Assembly (NCBI RefSeq): GCF_001280125.1
Contig: NZ_LGEG01000252.1
Coordinates: 1 to 38,054, forward strand
Direction: 5' to 3'
DNA: 38,054 nt
Origin: Streptomyces sp. NRRL F-6492
GTDB lineage: Bacteria > Actinomycetota > Actinomycetes > Streptomycetales > Streptomycetaceae
The stretch's first letter is position 1; every line of letters starts with the position of its first letter. The translations under genes were made by a program, and so were the position numbers. The notes beneath the pieces are model-generated. The model saw only the letters and a list, made by a program, of their open reading frames with translations, was not told where the DNA came from and did not search any database. This document shows positions 1-6,920 of this stretch, one piece after another.

Positions 1-1
1 G

Positions 2-229
2 CCGACGACTCCGCCCACCACTCCGCCGACGACGACCACGCCGCCGACGACGCCTCCCACCACACCCCCCACGACCCCGCCGACGAAGCCCCCCACCACG
101 CCGCCGCAGCTCCCCGAGACCGGTAGTGAGCCGGCGCTCATGGGGGCGGCCGCGGCCAGTGTCGCGCTCGTCATCGGCGGTGCCGTGGTCTACGTCCGCG
201 CCGGACGACGGTTCGCGCGCCGGCACTGA
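2..229 (+). CDS. C-terminus of an LPXTG cell-wall-anchored surface protein (5' end outside window)
   Basis: Only the last 75 codons are present. They read as a Pro/Thr linker (PTTPPTT-type repeats), then LPETG at 110-124, a hydrophobic membrane segment (about GAAAASVALVIGGAVVYV) and a positively charged tail ending RRFARRH. This is the classic sortase sorting signal, so the protein should be cut between T and G and joined to peptidoglycan. The next gene is a short chaplin. In Streptomyces a long, sortase-anchored chaplin (ChpC type) often sits beside chpH, so this could be a long chaplin. The chaplin repeats that would prove it lie outside the window, and any other anchored adhesin or enzyme is equally possible. 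Confidence 0.85.
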   Translation, partial: PTTPPTTPPTTTTPPTTPPTTPPTTPPTKPPTTPPQLPETGSEPALMGAAAASVALVIGGAVVYVRAGRRFARRH

Positions 230-256
230 CCCTCCGTACGGACGCCGTGTCAATCG

Positions 257-284
257 GGGCCCCCGCCTTCACCGGTGGGGGCCC
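257..284 (+). terminator. Intrinsic hairpin terminator after the LPXTG gene
   Basis: An 11-bp GC-rich stem (257-267 with 274-284, one G-U pair) encloses a 6-nt loop 28 nt after the stop codon. There is no U tract, as is usual in Streptomyces. Confidence 0.65.
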
Positions 285-500
285 GCGCGTTGCCGCGCTC
301 AGGGGAAAACCGCGACGTTCTCCCGAAGGCCTCGTTGTCAGAGAACGAATCCGCGTTCTCACGTCGGCTGGCGCCCGGCGGGCGCTGACCGCACGGGGAC
401 ACCGATCGGGCGGGTGAAGGGACGATTCTTCCCGTCACCCGCGACCCGTCACCCCGGCGGGCCGTCGATCGTTGCAGAAGAAGGCTTGTCGCATGGCCGA

Positions 501-576
501 GGCCCGCGGACCGGCTCCGTCCCGTCGTATCCGACGGCGGACGGAATTCCGGTCCGCGGGCCATTTCTTCTTTTTT
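501..576 (+). terminator. Large hairpin with U-rich tail upstream of the chaplin promoter
   Basis: A perfect 14-bp stem (501-514 with 549-562) encloses a 34-nt loop that can form a second inner hairpin. It is followed at once by a pyrimidine/T-rich run (563-577), so it looks like a textbook Rho-independent terminator. It lies upstream of the chaplin promoter at 602-629 and more than 200 nt beyond the terminator of the LPXTG gene. The transcript it would end is therefore not an annotated gene. Apart from this hairpin and the promoter I see no coding sequence in 230-684. Confidence 0.55.
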
Positions 577-601
577 CCTCCTTCCCGTTCGGCCCAATGG
601 C

Positions 602-629
602 CGTGACCCGTCACGCCGGCCGGCGTTGA
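602..629 (+). promoter_or_regulatory. Candidate sigma-BldN promoter of the chaplin gene
   Basis: CGTGAC (602-607) and CGTTGA (624-629) are separated by exactly 16 nt. The known sigma-BldN consensus is CGTAAC-N16-CGTTGA, and chaplin genes are known BldN targets. This is one mismatch from consensus at the right spacing, about 56 nt before the start codon. CGTGAC is also half of a 6+2+6 dyad (602-615), and a 14-bp perfect palindrome fills 613-626. Confidence 0.7.
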
Positions 630-684
630 ACCGGTATGACGACCGTGATTCCTGCGGTCGCTTTCCACGTCCAAGGAGTTCTTG

Positions 685-978
685 ATGTCTCGCATCGCGA
701 AGGCTGCCGCTGTTCTCGTCGGCACGGGTGCCGTTGCCCTCAGCGGAGCCGGCCTGGCCGTCGCCGACGCCGGCGCCGAGGCCGCGGCCGTCGGCTCGCC
801 CGGTGTCGCCTCCGGCAACATCCTCCAGGTCCCGGTCCACGTCCCGGTCAACCTCTGCGGCAACACCGTCAACGTCATCGGTCTGCTGAACCCGGCGTTC
901 GGCAACACCTGCATCAACGCCGACGGCGACGAGGACCGCAAGGACCACGACGGCGACGGCGACGGCTACGGCGGCTGA
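685..978 (+). CDS. chpH: Short chaplin (ChpH-like) with acidic Asp/Gly-rich tail
   Basis: This 97-aa secreted hydrophobin-like protein belongs to the chaplins, which assemble into amyloid rodlets that coat aerial hyphae and lower water surface tension. A signal peptide covers about residues 1-28 (cut near AVADAG). One chaplin domain follows, with the family signature SPGV-SGN, VPVHVPVN, CGNTVNVIGLLNPAFGN and a second Cys, giving the usual disulfide pair. Chaplins normally end just after the second Cys. Here about 20 more residues follow, almost all Asp, Gly, Glu, Lys and His, including DHDGDGDG. The ATG at 685 is chosen because AAGGAG (673-678) is 6 nt upstream; an in-frame TTG at 682 fits less well. 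It sits behind a BldN-type promoter and has its own terminator. Confidence 0.93.
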   Translation: MSRIAKAAAVLVGTGAVALSGAGLAVADAGAEAAAVGSPGVASGNILQVPVHVPVNLCGNTVNVIGLLNPAFGNTCINADGDEDRKDHDGDGDGYGG

Positions 979-994
979 TCCCCCTCTCGCTCCC

Positions 995-1038
995 CGCGCG
1001 TGTCCCCCCGGCCCGACAGGACCGGGGGGACACGCGCG
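995..1038. terminator. Strong bidirectional hairpin terminator
   Basis: A perfect 17-bp stem (995-1011 with 1022-1038) with a 10-nt loop lies between the convergent chaplin gene (ends 978) and melC2 (ends 1074). Confidence 0.8.
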
Positions 1039-1073
1039 TACGGGCCCGTCGCGCACGGCCCGGGCGGGACGGC

Positions 1074-1940
1074 TCAGGCGTACCGGTAGATCCGGCTGTG
1101 GTCGAACAGCGAGGCCGGGGTCACCCCCCACGGCGCCAGCGGCTGGTGCCGGGCCACCACCTTGCGGTACTGCGCGTCGCCCAGCGGCGGCGGCTCCGCC
1201 GGCAGGTAGGCGGCCCTGGGGTTGCGCTGCTGCCAGCGCGACCAGACCAGGTCCACGAAGGCGTGGTGCAGCCAGAAGACCGGATCGTTCACGGAGCCGC
1301 CGCCGAGCATCAGGCCGCCGACCCAGCGGTGCACCCGGTTGTGGATCCGGAACCGGTCGTTGCCCTGTCCCGGCGACCAGCCCTCCAGGCGGTTGCGGAA
1401 GCCGGACCGGCTCGCCGAGTTCCAGGGCGTCACGTCGTACACCCGCTCCCGCATCACCTCCTCCAGCTGGGCCTGGGTGGGGAGCGCGATCGGATCGTGG
1501 GGGCGTCCGAAGTCCCTGGTCAGGAAGCGGCTCTCGGTCATCGACTGGGTGACGTTCCAGCGGCCGGAGGAGTGCGCGAAGGGGCCGGTCATCACCTGGA
1601 GGTCGGACCGGCGCCCGTTGCCGCCCATGAAGTCCTCGCCCCAGATCGACGAGGCCGGGCTGTTGTCCCGGGTCCAGTCCCAGTAGGGGACGGTCACCGT
1701 GGGGTTGATCCGGCGCAGCGCCGTCTCGAACTCCAGCAGGAACTTCCGGTGCCACGGCAGGAAGCTCGGCGTCATGTGCGCGACCCGCAGCCTGCCCTCC
1801 CCGTCGGCCACGTAGTGGTCGATGTGGGTGCGGACGAAGCGGTCGTACGCCCCGGTGCGCTTCAGCTCCAGGACGGCGGCGACGAACGTGCGGCGCTCGG
1901 CGCCGGTCAGGTCGCGCTGGTTCTTACGCGTGTACACCAC
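1074..1940 (-). CDS. melC2: Tyrosinase (monophenol monooxygenase) MelC2
   Basis: This 288-aa binuclear type-3 copper enzyme hydroxylates tyrosine to DOPA and oxidises it to dopaquinone for melanin. The CuA histidines are visible as H39 and H55 (AHMTPS) and H64 (PWHR), one residue off the well-known 38/54/63 set. CuB is given by HNRVH and DPVFWLHHAF near the C-terminus. There is no signal peptide, as expected, because the apo-enzyme is exported in complex with MelC1. The GTG at 1940 is chosen for the GGGAGGGAG 5 nt upstream; the adjacent GTG at 1937 is an alternative. It overlaps melC1 by 17 nt, which implies translational coupling and a 1:1 complex. Confidence 0.95.
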   Translation of the reverse strand: MVYTRKNQRDLTGAERRTFVAAVLELKRTGAYDRFVRTHIDHYVADGEGRLRVAHMTPSFLPWHRKFLLEFETALRRINPTVTVPYWDWTRDNSPASSIWGEDFMGGNGRRSDLQVMTGPFAHSSGRWNVTQSMTESRFLTRDFGRPHDPIALPTQAQLEEVMRERVYDVTPWNSASRSGFRNRLEGWSPGQGNDRFRIHNRVHRWVGGLMLGGGSVNDPVFWLHHAFVDLVWSRWQQRNPRAAYLPAEPPPLGDAQYRKVVARHQPLAPWGVTPASLFDHSRIYRYA

Positions 1941-2340
1941 GCGGGCTCCCTCCCGTCGGGTCGGTGGCGACGCCGTGGGCGCCCGCGAGGGGGGAGAGCG
2001 GGGCGGTGCCCAGCCCGTCCACGGCCGCGCGGACCGCCGCCAGGGGCGTCGGGCAGGACTCGTAGTGGTCGATCGGGGTGACGTAGCCGCCGTCGGCACA
2101 GCGCATCAGGTGCAGCGGCCGGCCGTCGACGAGGGCCGTCGGTTCGCCGCCGGGGCCGGAGAAGCCCAGGATGCGCCGGCCCGCGTACATCTCGTCGAAG
2201 GCGTGCGGGTCGGGGGCGGGCGGGTCGTCCGGCCCTCCGGCCGGGGCGCGGAGCGCGACGCGGCCGAGGGCTCCGCCCGTGAAGGCGGTGACGGCCAGGG
2301 CGAAGAGGGACCGCAGTGCGAAGCGGCGCGAGGCGATCAT
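1924..2340 (-). CDS. melC1: Tyrosinase cofactor / copper chaperone MelC1
   Basis: This 138-aa protein binds apo-tyrosinase, delivers copper and carries it out of the cell. The N-terminus (MIASRRFALRSLF...) has the twin Arg and hydrophobic stretch of a Tat signal, which is how MelC1-MelC2 is known to be exported. The mature part holds the family landmark FDEMYAGRRILG, then VDGRPLHLMRCADGGYVTPIDHYESC, which contains the His and Cys residues used in copper transfer. The ATG at 2340 is preceded by GGAGA at 6-nt spacing. The gene is promoter-proximal in the melC1-melC2 operon and divergent from the gene at 2515. The 174-bp gap to that gene holds both promoters; I cannot assign hexamers with confidence. 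Confidence 0.93.
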   Translation of the reverse strand: MIASRRFALRSLFALAVTAFTGGALGRVALRAPAGGPDDPPAPDPHAFDEMYAGRRILGFSGPGGEPTALVDGRPLHLMRCADGGYVTPIDHYESCPTPLAAVRAAVDGLGTAPLSPLAGAHGVATDPTGGSPRGVHA

Positions 2341-2514
2341 CAGTGGTCTCCAGATGGTCGGCTGGGGGTCCCCCGCCGCGGGGAGTGGGGAGCCCTCAGG
2401 GCACAACGATGAAAACCCGGGTTCGTTGCGGCGGAAATGCCAGCGGCGTGAATGTCGGCCGTTCGAGTGAAAGGCGCGCGGGGAATGGGCGGTTGGAGCA
2501 TTAGCATCCGATTC

Positions 2515-3018
2515 ATGACCACTTCCAACGTCGCTTCCTCGGCGCGCAGCGCCTCTCCGCTGGGAACCCTCACGGTGATCCCGTGGTCCAGCGAGCCCTC
2601 CGCCGAGTCGGCGGGCACGCCGTTCCTCATGGCGTACTCGCTCGGCGACGGCCGGGACGGACCGGAGGCCGGTCAGCAGGCGATGCGGGCGGCCCTGGAG
2701 GCCATGGGCCTCTCGGTCGGCGACCGGCTCTTCGACCTGGAGACGGACACCGGGATCAACGCCTCGCTGCTCGTCGAGGGCGGTTCGGCCGTGCTCGGCC
2801 TGCCCTTCCTGAAGGTGCAGTGCCCGGTGCCGGACGAGTGGCAGGCCGCCGCCCGCGAGAGCGGCAAGGTCTATCTGATCTGCTCGGTGCGGCCCTGGCC
2901 CGAGGCGGTCCCCGGCCGGCCCGTCGACGAGGCGCGGCTGCGGGCCTTCGTCTCGGACGAGGAGATGCTCGCGGACAGCGCCCACGTCCTGCTGCCGGTC
3001 CGCCGCCTCCAGGGCTGA
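2515..3018 (+). CDS. DUF5949-like conserved Streptomyces protein
   Basis: This cytoplasmic protein of 167 aa has no signal peptide or membrane segment. It contains the runs LGTLTVIPWSSE, FLMAYSLGDG-DGPEAG, GLPFLKVQCPVPDEW and VRPWPEAVPG, which I recognise from a Streptomyces-restricted family annotated DUF5949. Its function is unknown. The ATG at 2515 has no good Shine-Dalgarno at normal spacing (GGAG is about 16 nt away), so the start is uncertain; an earlier in-frame GTG/ATG would add up to 21 unconserved residues. It is followed 39 nt later by the VKOR gene on the same strand, but nothing else ties the two together. Confidence 0.7.
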   Translation: MTTSNVASSARSASPLGTLTVIPWSSEPSAESAGTPFLMAYSLGDGRDGPEAGQQAMRAALEAMGLSVGDRLFDLETDTGINASLLVEGGSAVLGLPFLKVQCPVPDEWQAAARESGKVYLICSVRPWPEAVPGRPVDEARLRAFVSDEEMLADSAHVLLPVRRLQG

Positions 3019-3057
3019 ACGGGAAGAGCGGGAACAACCGGGAAGAGGAGTCGCGCC

Positions 3058-3705
3058 ATGGCGACGGTGGACGTACGGGGCGGGGTGCCGGGTCAGCGGC
3101 GGGAGGAGACCTCCCGGGAGGCCGGCGGCCCGGTCGGGGCGGGCCGGGCCCTCGCCTGGCTCCTGGTGGTCACCGGAGCGGCGGGAGCCCTGGCCGGCTG
3201 GGTGATCACGCTCGACAAGTTCCTGCTCCTGGAGGACCCCGGCTTCACCCCGGGGTGCAGCCTGAACCCGGTGGTGTCCTGCGGCAGCGTCATGAAGAGC
3301 GAGCAGGCGGCGGTGTTCGGGTTCCCCAACCCGATGCTCGGGCTCGTCACGTACGCCGTCGTCGTCGCGATCGGGGCCGGGCTGCTCGCCGGGGCCCGCT
3401 ACCGGGGCTGGTTCTGGCTCGGCCTGAACGCCGGGACGCTCTTCGGGGTCGGCTTCTGCACCTGGCTGACGCACCAGTCGCTGTACGAGATCAACGCGCT
3501 CTGCCTGTGGTGCTGCCTGGCCTGGACCGCGACGATCCTGATGTTCTGGTACGTCACCGCGCACAACGTCCGGACCGGGGTGCTGCCCGCGCCGGCGGGG
3601 GTGCGGACCTTCTTCGGCGAGTTCGCCTTCGCCCCGCCCCTCCTGCACATCGGGATCGTCGGGATGCTGATCCTGACCCGGTGGTGGGACTTCTGGACGG
3701 GCTGA
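3058..3705 (+). CDS. Vitamin K epoxide reductase (VKOR) family thiol-redox membrane protein
   Basis: This 215-aa integral membrane protein is expected to reoxidise a periplasmic-type thioredoxin or DsbA partner with menaquinone, driving disulfide formation in secreted proteins. After a hydrophilic N-terminus of about 30 residues come five hydrophobic segments. The loop pair C67 and C75 (CSLNPVVSC, followed by GSVM) and the active-site CLWC at 149-152 (with an extra C153) are the full VKOR set. The start ATG has GAGGAG 8 nt upstream. No DsbA/thioredoxin domain is fused or adjacent. The next gene starts 1 nt after its stop, so the two are probably co-translated. Confidence 0.92.
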   Translation: MATVDVRGGVPGQRREETSREAGGPVGAGRALAWLLVVTGAAGALAGWVITLDKFLLLEDPGFTPGCSLNPVVSCGSVMKSEQAAVFGFPNPMLGLVTYAVVVAIGAGLLAGARYRGWFWLGLNAGTLFGVGFCTWLTHQSLYEINALCLWCCLAWTATILMFWYVTAHNVRTGVLPAPAGVRTFFGEFAFAPPLLHIGIVGMLILTRWWDFWTG

Positions 3706-3706
3706 C

Positions 3707-4729
3707 GTGAGCCCCCTCCGCCTCCTCTTCCGGCCGCGGGCCGCACTGACCGTGCTGCTCGCGGCCGTTCTCGTCCTCTTCCCGTCGTCCGACCGGCTCG
3801 CGCCCGGCGGGCGGCCCGCCGGGGAGCGGCCGTCGGCGGGGGTGCCCTCGGGGTTCTTCACCGGCTCCGACGAGGCGGGGGTGCGCCGGATCGCCCAGGT
3901 GCAGTCCTGGCTCGGCGGCGGGGAGCTGACCGTCGGGCACACGTACCTGCCGGGGGACCGCTGGTCCAACATCGAGGGGCATCCGGCGCTCTTCGGGCCG
4001 TGGGTGCGCTGGAAGGAGCAGCGGCCGGGGCGGCTCTTCGTGCTCAACGTGCCGCTGCTCGACCGCAGCGAGGCGGGCCTGTCCGACGCCGAGGTGCGCG
4101 CAGGGCTGCGGCGGGGCGCGGCGGGCGCGTTCGACGGGCACTTCCGGGCCCTGGGGGAGCGGCTGGTGGAGCACCGGCTCGGGGACGCGGTCCTGGTCCT
4201 GGGCTGGGAGATGAACGGCACCACGTACAGCCACCGCTGCGGTCCCGACCCGGAGGCGTGGAAGGCGTACTGGCGGCGGACGGTGGAGGTGCTGCGGGCG
4301 GTGCCGGGGCAGCGGTTCCGCTTCGACTTCACGGCGAGCCGGGGGCGCGACGCCGTGCCGTGGCCGCTCTGCTACCCGGGGGACGACGTCGTCGACATCG
4401 TCGGCATGGACGCCTACGACCAGCCCGAGGGCCTCTCCTTCGAGGACCAGGTCAACGAGGAGTACGGCCTCGCCCACCACGTCCGGTTCGCCGCCGCGCA
4501 CGGCAAGCCCGTCTCGTACCCGGAGTGGGGCCTCTTCCGGAACGGCGACAACCCGGCGTACGTCCGCGGGATGCTCGACTGGTTCACCGTCCACGGCCCG
4601 GTCTACCAGACGGTGACGGACTACTGCCCGCACGGGGTGTGGGAGTGCCCGGACAATCCGGAGTCGGCGCGGGTGGTGAGGGGCGCGCTCGGCGGACGGC
4701 CGGGGGCCGGCGCGGAGGGCGCCCCCTAG
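3707..4729 (+). CDS. Secreted GH26-like glycoside hydrolase (beta-mannanase type)
   Basis: This 340-aa protein has a hydrophobic signal or anchor at residues 7-25 and a single catalytic domain. WEMNGT places an acid/base Glu at E168, and SYPEWG places the nucleophile at E273 near the end of the barrel, as in GH26 (clan GH-A). The expected substrate class is beta-mannan or beta-1,3/1,4-glucan, but substrate cannot be read from sequence. Three Cys near the catalytic face (SHRC, PLCYPGDD, DYC...WEC) suggest disulfides, which fits its coupling (1-nt gap, GTG start) to the VKOR gene just upstream. It converges on the next gene. Confidence 0.85.
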   Translation: MSPLRLLFRPRAALTVLLAAVLVLFPSSDRLAPGGRPAGERPSAGVPSGFFTGSDEAGVRRIAQVQSWLGGGELTVGHTYLPGDRWSNIEGHPALFGPWVRWKEQRPGRLFVLNVPLLDRSEAGLSDAEVRAGLRRGAAGAFDGHFRALGERLVEHRLGDAVLVLGWEMNGTTYSHRCGPDPEAWKAYWRRTVEVLRAVPGQRFRFDFTASRGRDAVPWPLCYPGDDVVDIVGMDAYDQPEGLSFEDQVNEEYGLAHHVRFAAAHGKPVSYPEWGLFRNGDNPAYVRGMLDWFTVHGPVYQTVTDYCPHGVWECPDNPESARVVRGALGGRPGAGAEGAP

Positions 4730-4774
4730 GGGGCCTTCCCGGAGGTCGCCTCGGAGGCGGTCTCGGAGGTCGTC

Positions 4775-5320
4775 TCAGAGGAGGGTGAAGGTGTGGGCGG
4801 CGCCCAGGCCGGAGACCGAGCCCAGGCCCAGGGTGCAGGCGGTGATCTGGAGCGAGGGTGACGTCATGGTCTCCACGAACCCGCGGTCCTTGAGGAAGCC
4901 GCTGGTCACGGTGCCGGTGAACGTGTTGGTGAAGACCGCGCCGGCGAGGTTGGAGACGCGCTGGGCGGTGACCGTGCTGCTCTGGCCGTTGCTCCAGTGG
5001 ATGACCCAGCTCACGGTCGCGGTGGACAGCAACTGGAGGCAGGAGCGGGACGTGGTGTTGGAGCTGTCGTGGGTGCCCCCGGTGACGGTGGCGGCCGCGC
5101 CGGTGCCGACGCAGGGGCCGTAGGTCTGGTGGATCGTGCGGGTGGTGGTGGCCGGGGTGGCGGTGATGGGCGGGTCGTAGGTCGTGGTGGACGTGCCGGC
5201 GCAGGTGAGGGTGTCCAGGTCCTGGGGCGCGGCGCCGGCCGGGGTCGCGGGTGCGAGCGCCGACAGCAGGGCGAGGCCGACCGCCGCGCTCCACGTGCCT
5301 GCCGTGATCGATCTCCTCAT
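4775..5320 (-). CDS. Small secreted protein of unknown function
   Basis: This 181-aa protein starts with a clear Sec signal (RR, hydrophobic core, cut near PAGA-AP). The mature domain is Thr/Ser rich, beta-type in composition and has four Cys, consistent with two disulfides in an extracellular beta-sandwich. I do not recognise the family; similar proteins are common as single-copy secreted proteins in Streptomyces. The ATG at 5320 follows AAGGGA at 7 nt. The 80-nt gap to the TetR gene upstream allows its own promoter. The 45 nt before its end (4730-4774) hold imperfect repeats of GGAGGTCGTCTC type that belong to neither gene. Confidence 0.8.
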   Translation of the reverse strand: MRRSITAGTWSAAVGLALLSALAPATPAGAAPQDLDTLTCAGTSTTTYDPPITATPATTTRTIHQTYGPCVGTGAAATVTGGTHDSSNTTSRSCLQLLSTATVSWVIHWSNGQSSTVTAQRVSNLAGAVFTNTFTGTVTSGFLKDRGFVETMTSPSLQITACTLGLGSVSGLGAAHTFTLL

Positions 5321-5400
5321 GGGCCGATCCCTTCGTGCGGGTTGCCGGGTGGCTCATGCTCCGCCCGCTCCGGGCGACTGTCCACGACGCGGACAGCCCT

Positions 5401-6021
5401 TCACTCGTGTGAGTGACGGGGCAGTGCCGGGCCGCCCTTGAGGGTGTCGAGGGTGCGGTCGAGGAGGGGGACGAGGTCGGCGGTGCGGTCGTGTTCGGCC
5501 CAGTAGGCGGTCGTCTCGCGCAGGGCGCCGAGGACGGCGGCGGTGAAGACGCGGACCTCCAGGGCGTCGGGGGCGCGGCCGGTGCGGTCGGCGAGGACGC
5601 GGGTGAGGCGGCGGCCGGTCTCGGCGGTGGTCTCGGTGAGGCGGGCGCGCACAGCGGGGATCTCGACCATGAGGCGGGCGCGCAGCCGGGTCTCCTCCGG
5701 CTGTTCGGCGAGGGCGGTGCGGACCGCTTCGAGGAGGACCGCGCGCAGGGATTCCAGGGGGTCCTCGCCGGCCGGGCGGGCGCGCAGCCGGGCTTCGAGG
5801 AGGGCGTCGCCCTCGTCGGTGAGGAGGATGTCCTCGCGGACCGGGAAGTAGCGGGCGACGGTCGAGGGGGAGACCTCGGCCGCCGCCGCGATCCGGTCGG
5901 TGGTGGCCGCCTCCCAGCCGTGCTCGGCGGCGAGCCGGTAGGTGGCCCTCCGGATCGCCGCGCGGGTCTTCGCCTTCTTGCGTTCGCGGAGGCTGGGGCG
6001 GGCGGGGACGTCGGCGGCCAT
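5401..6021 (-). CDS. TetR-family transcriptional regulator
   Basis: This 206-aa one-component repressor has an N-terminal helix-turn-helix (about residues 15-60: TRAAIRRATYRLAAEHGW, ATTDRIAAAAEVSPSTVARYF) followed by an all-helical ligand and dimer domain. The ATG at 6021 begins MAAD; GGAAG lies 10 nt upstream. It lies 17 nt downstream of the haemolysin III-type gene on the same strand, so it is probably in one operon with it. The 18-bp perfect palindrome in front of that operon is the obvious candidate for its operator, which would mean autoregulation. Its ligand is unknown. Confidence 0.9.
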   Translation of the reverse strand: MAADVPARPSLRERKKAKTRAAIRRATYRLAAEHGWEAATTDRIAAAAEVSPSTVARYFPVREDILLTDEGDALLEARLRARPAGEDPLESLRAVLLEAVRTALAEQPEETRLRARLMVEIPAVRARLTETTAETGRRLTRVLADRTGRAPDALEVRVFTAAVLGALRETTAYWAEHDRTADLVPLLDRTLDTLKGGPALPRHSHE

Positions 6022-6038
6022 GCCGCCATTCTTCCAGG

Positions 6039-6725
6039 TCAGGAGTGCTGGTACGCCACCAGCGAGATGCCGACGTAGTGGACGATGAAGGCCGCCAGGG
6101 TCAGCGTGTGGAAGACCTCGTGGAAGCCGAACCAGCGCGGGGACGGGTTCGGGCGCTTGATGCCGTAGATGATCCCGCCCGCGCTGTAGAGCAGGCCGCC
6201 GACGACGACCAGGACGAGGACGGCGATGCCGCCCGCGCGCATGAAGTCGGGCAGGAAGAAGACGGCGGCCCAGCCCATCGCGATGTAGCAGGGGGTGTAG
6301 AGCCAGCGGGGCGCGCCGACCCAGAAGACGCGGAAGGCGATGCCGGCGAGGGCCGCCGCCCAGACCGCCCACATGAGCGGTTTCGCCGTGGAGTCGGGGA
6401 GCAGGAGCAGGGTGAGCGGGGTGTAGGTGCCCGCGATGATCAGGAAGATGTTGGCGTGGTCGAGGCGCCGGAGGACGGCCTCGCCGCGCGGGCCCCAGGT
6501 GCCGCGGTGGTAGAGCGCGCTGATGCCGAAGAGCAGGCAGGCGGTGAGGACGTAGATCCCGCAGGCGACGCGGGCGCGGGGGGAGTCGGAGAGGGCGACC
6601 AGGACGAGGCCCGCGACGATCACGGCGGGGAACATGCCCGCGTGCAGCCAGCCTCTCAGCATGGGCTTCAGCGGGAGCGCCGGGGTGGGGTCGGCCGGGG
6701 TCACTTCCGGTGCTGCTGCAGTCAT
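6039..6725 (-). CDS. Haemolysin III / PAQR-family membrane protein (TrhA-like)
   Basis: This 228-aa protein has seven predicted membrane helices. It carries the PAQR zinc-hydrolase signature: S-x3-H (SALYH, H73), the LDHANIF Asp, and HEVFH near the C-terminus (HxxxH). Members are linked to membrane-lipid homeostasis; some act as ceramidase-like hydrolases and some bacterial ones affect membrane fluidity. The ATG at 6725 starts MTAAAPEV; longer in-frame starts would run through the promoter palindrome and are unlikely. It is first in an operon with the TetR gene. Confidence 0.9.
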   Translation of the reverse strand: MTAAAPEVTPADPTPALPLKPMLRGWLHAGMFPAVIVAGLVLVALSDSPRARVACGIYVLTACLLFGISALYHRGTWGPRGEAVLRRLDHANIFLIIAGTYTPLTLLLLPDSTAKPLMWAVWAAALAGIAFRVFWVGAPRWLYTPCYIAMGWAAVFFLPDFMRAGGIAVLVLVVVGGLLYSAGGIIYGIKRPNPSPRWFGFHEVFHTLTLAAFIVHYVGISLVAYQHS

Positions 6726-6736
6726 GACGGAATCGT

Positions 6737-6754
6737 ACCTACGGGCCCGTAGGT
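6737..6754. promoter_or_regulatory. 18-bp perfect palindrome, likely TetR operator
   Basis: ACCTACGGGCCCGTAGGT is a perfect inverted repeat 12 bp upstream of the PAQR gene start, in front of an operon whose second gene encodes a TetR repressor. Length and symmetry fit TetR-family operators. The link to this regulator is inference. Confidence 0.7.
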
Positions 6755-6840
6755 CCCGGATGCGAGTGGCGATGCTCACATGGGCGGCCCCCTGGACAGA
6801 TGGGCGGATCCATCGGATGATCAAATGAGTGCGGTCGGCA

Positions 6841-6868
6841 CCGGATGAGCAAGCTACGAAGCATCCGG
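6841..6868. repeat. Inverted repeat in the pckG upstream region
   Basis: CCGGATG (6841-6847) and CATCCGG (6862-6868) form 7-bp arms around a 14-nt loop, 53 nt before the pckG start. It could be a regulator site or a leader hairpin. The rest of 6755-6920 holds the pckG promoter, which I cannot place, and an A-rich leader. Confidence 0.4.
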
Positions 6869-6920
6869 GTCGCGGCCCCCACGGGGCAAAAATCTAAAAA
6901 ACCCCTCAAAAGGAGCAATC

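Noticed and set aside
682..687. TTG at 682 as chaplin start
   Set aside because: The ATG at 685 is better spaced from AAGGAG and gives the usual MSRIAKAA start.
1074..2340. melC genes as part of a larger pigment or antibiotic cluster
   Set aside because: No other biosynthetic genes lie nearby; the pair stands alone.
2401..2430. AACCCGGGTT palindrome with flanking CAACGA/TCGTTG as one operator in the melC1 upstream region
   Set aside because: The inner and outer arms do not share a centre, so it is not a single dyad.
1924..4332. An open frame of 802 codons joining melC1 to upstream DNA
   Set aside because: Only the last 138 codons are MelC1. The rest is antisense to the VKOR and glycosidase genes, and a ribosome binding site marks the ATG at 2340.
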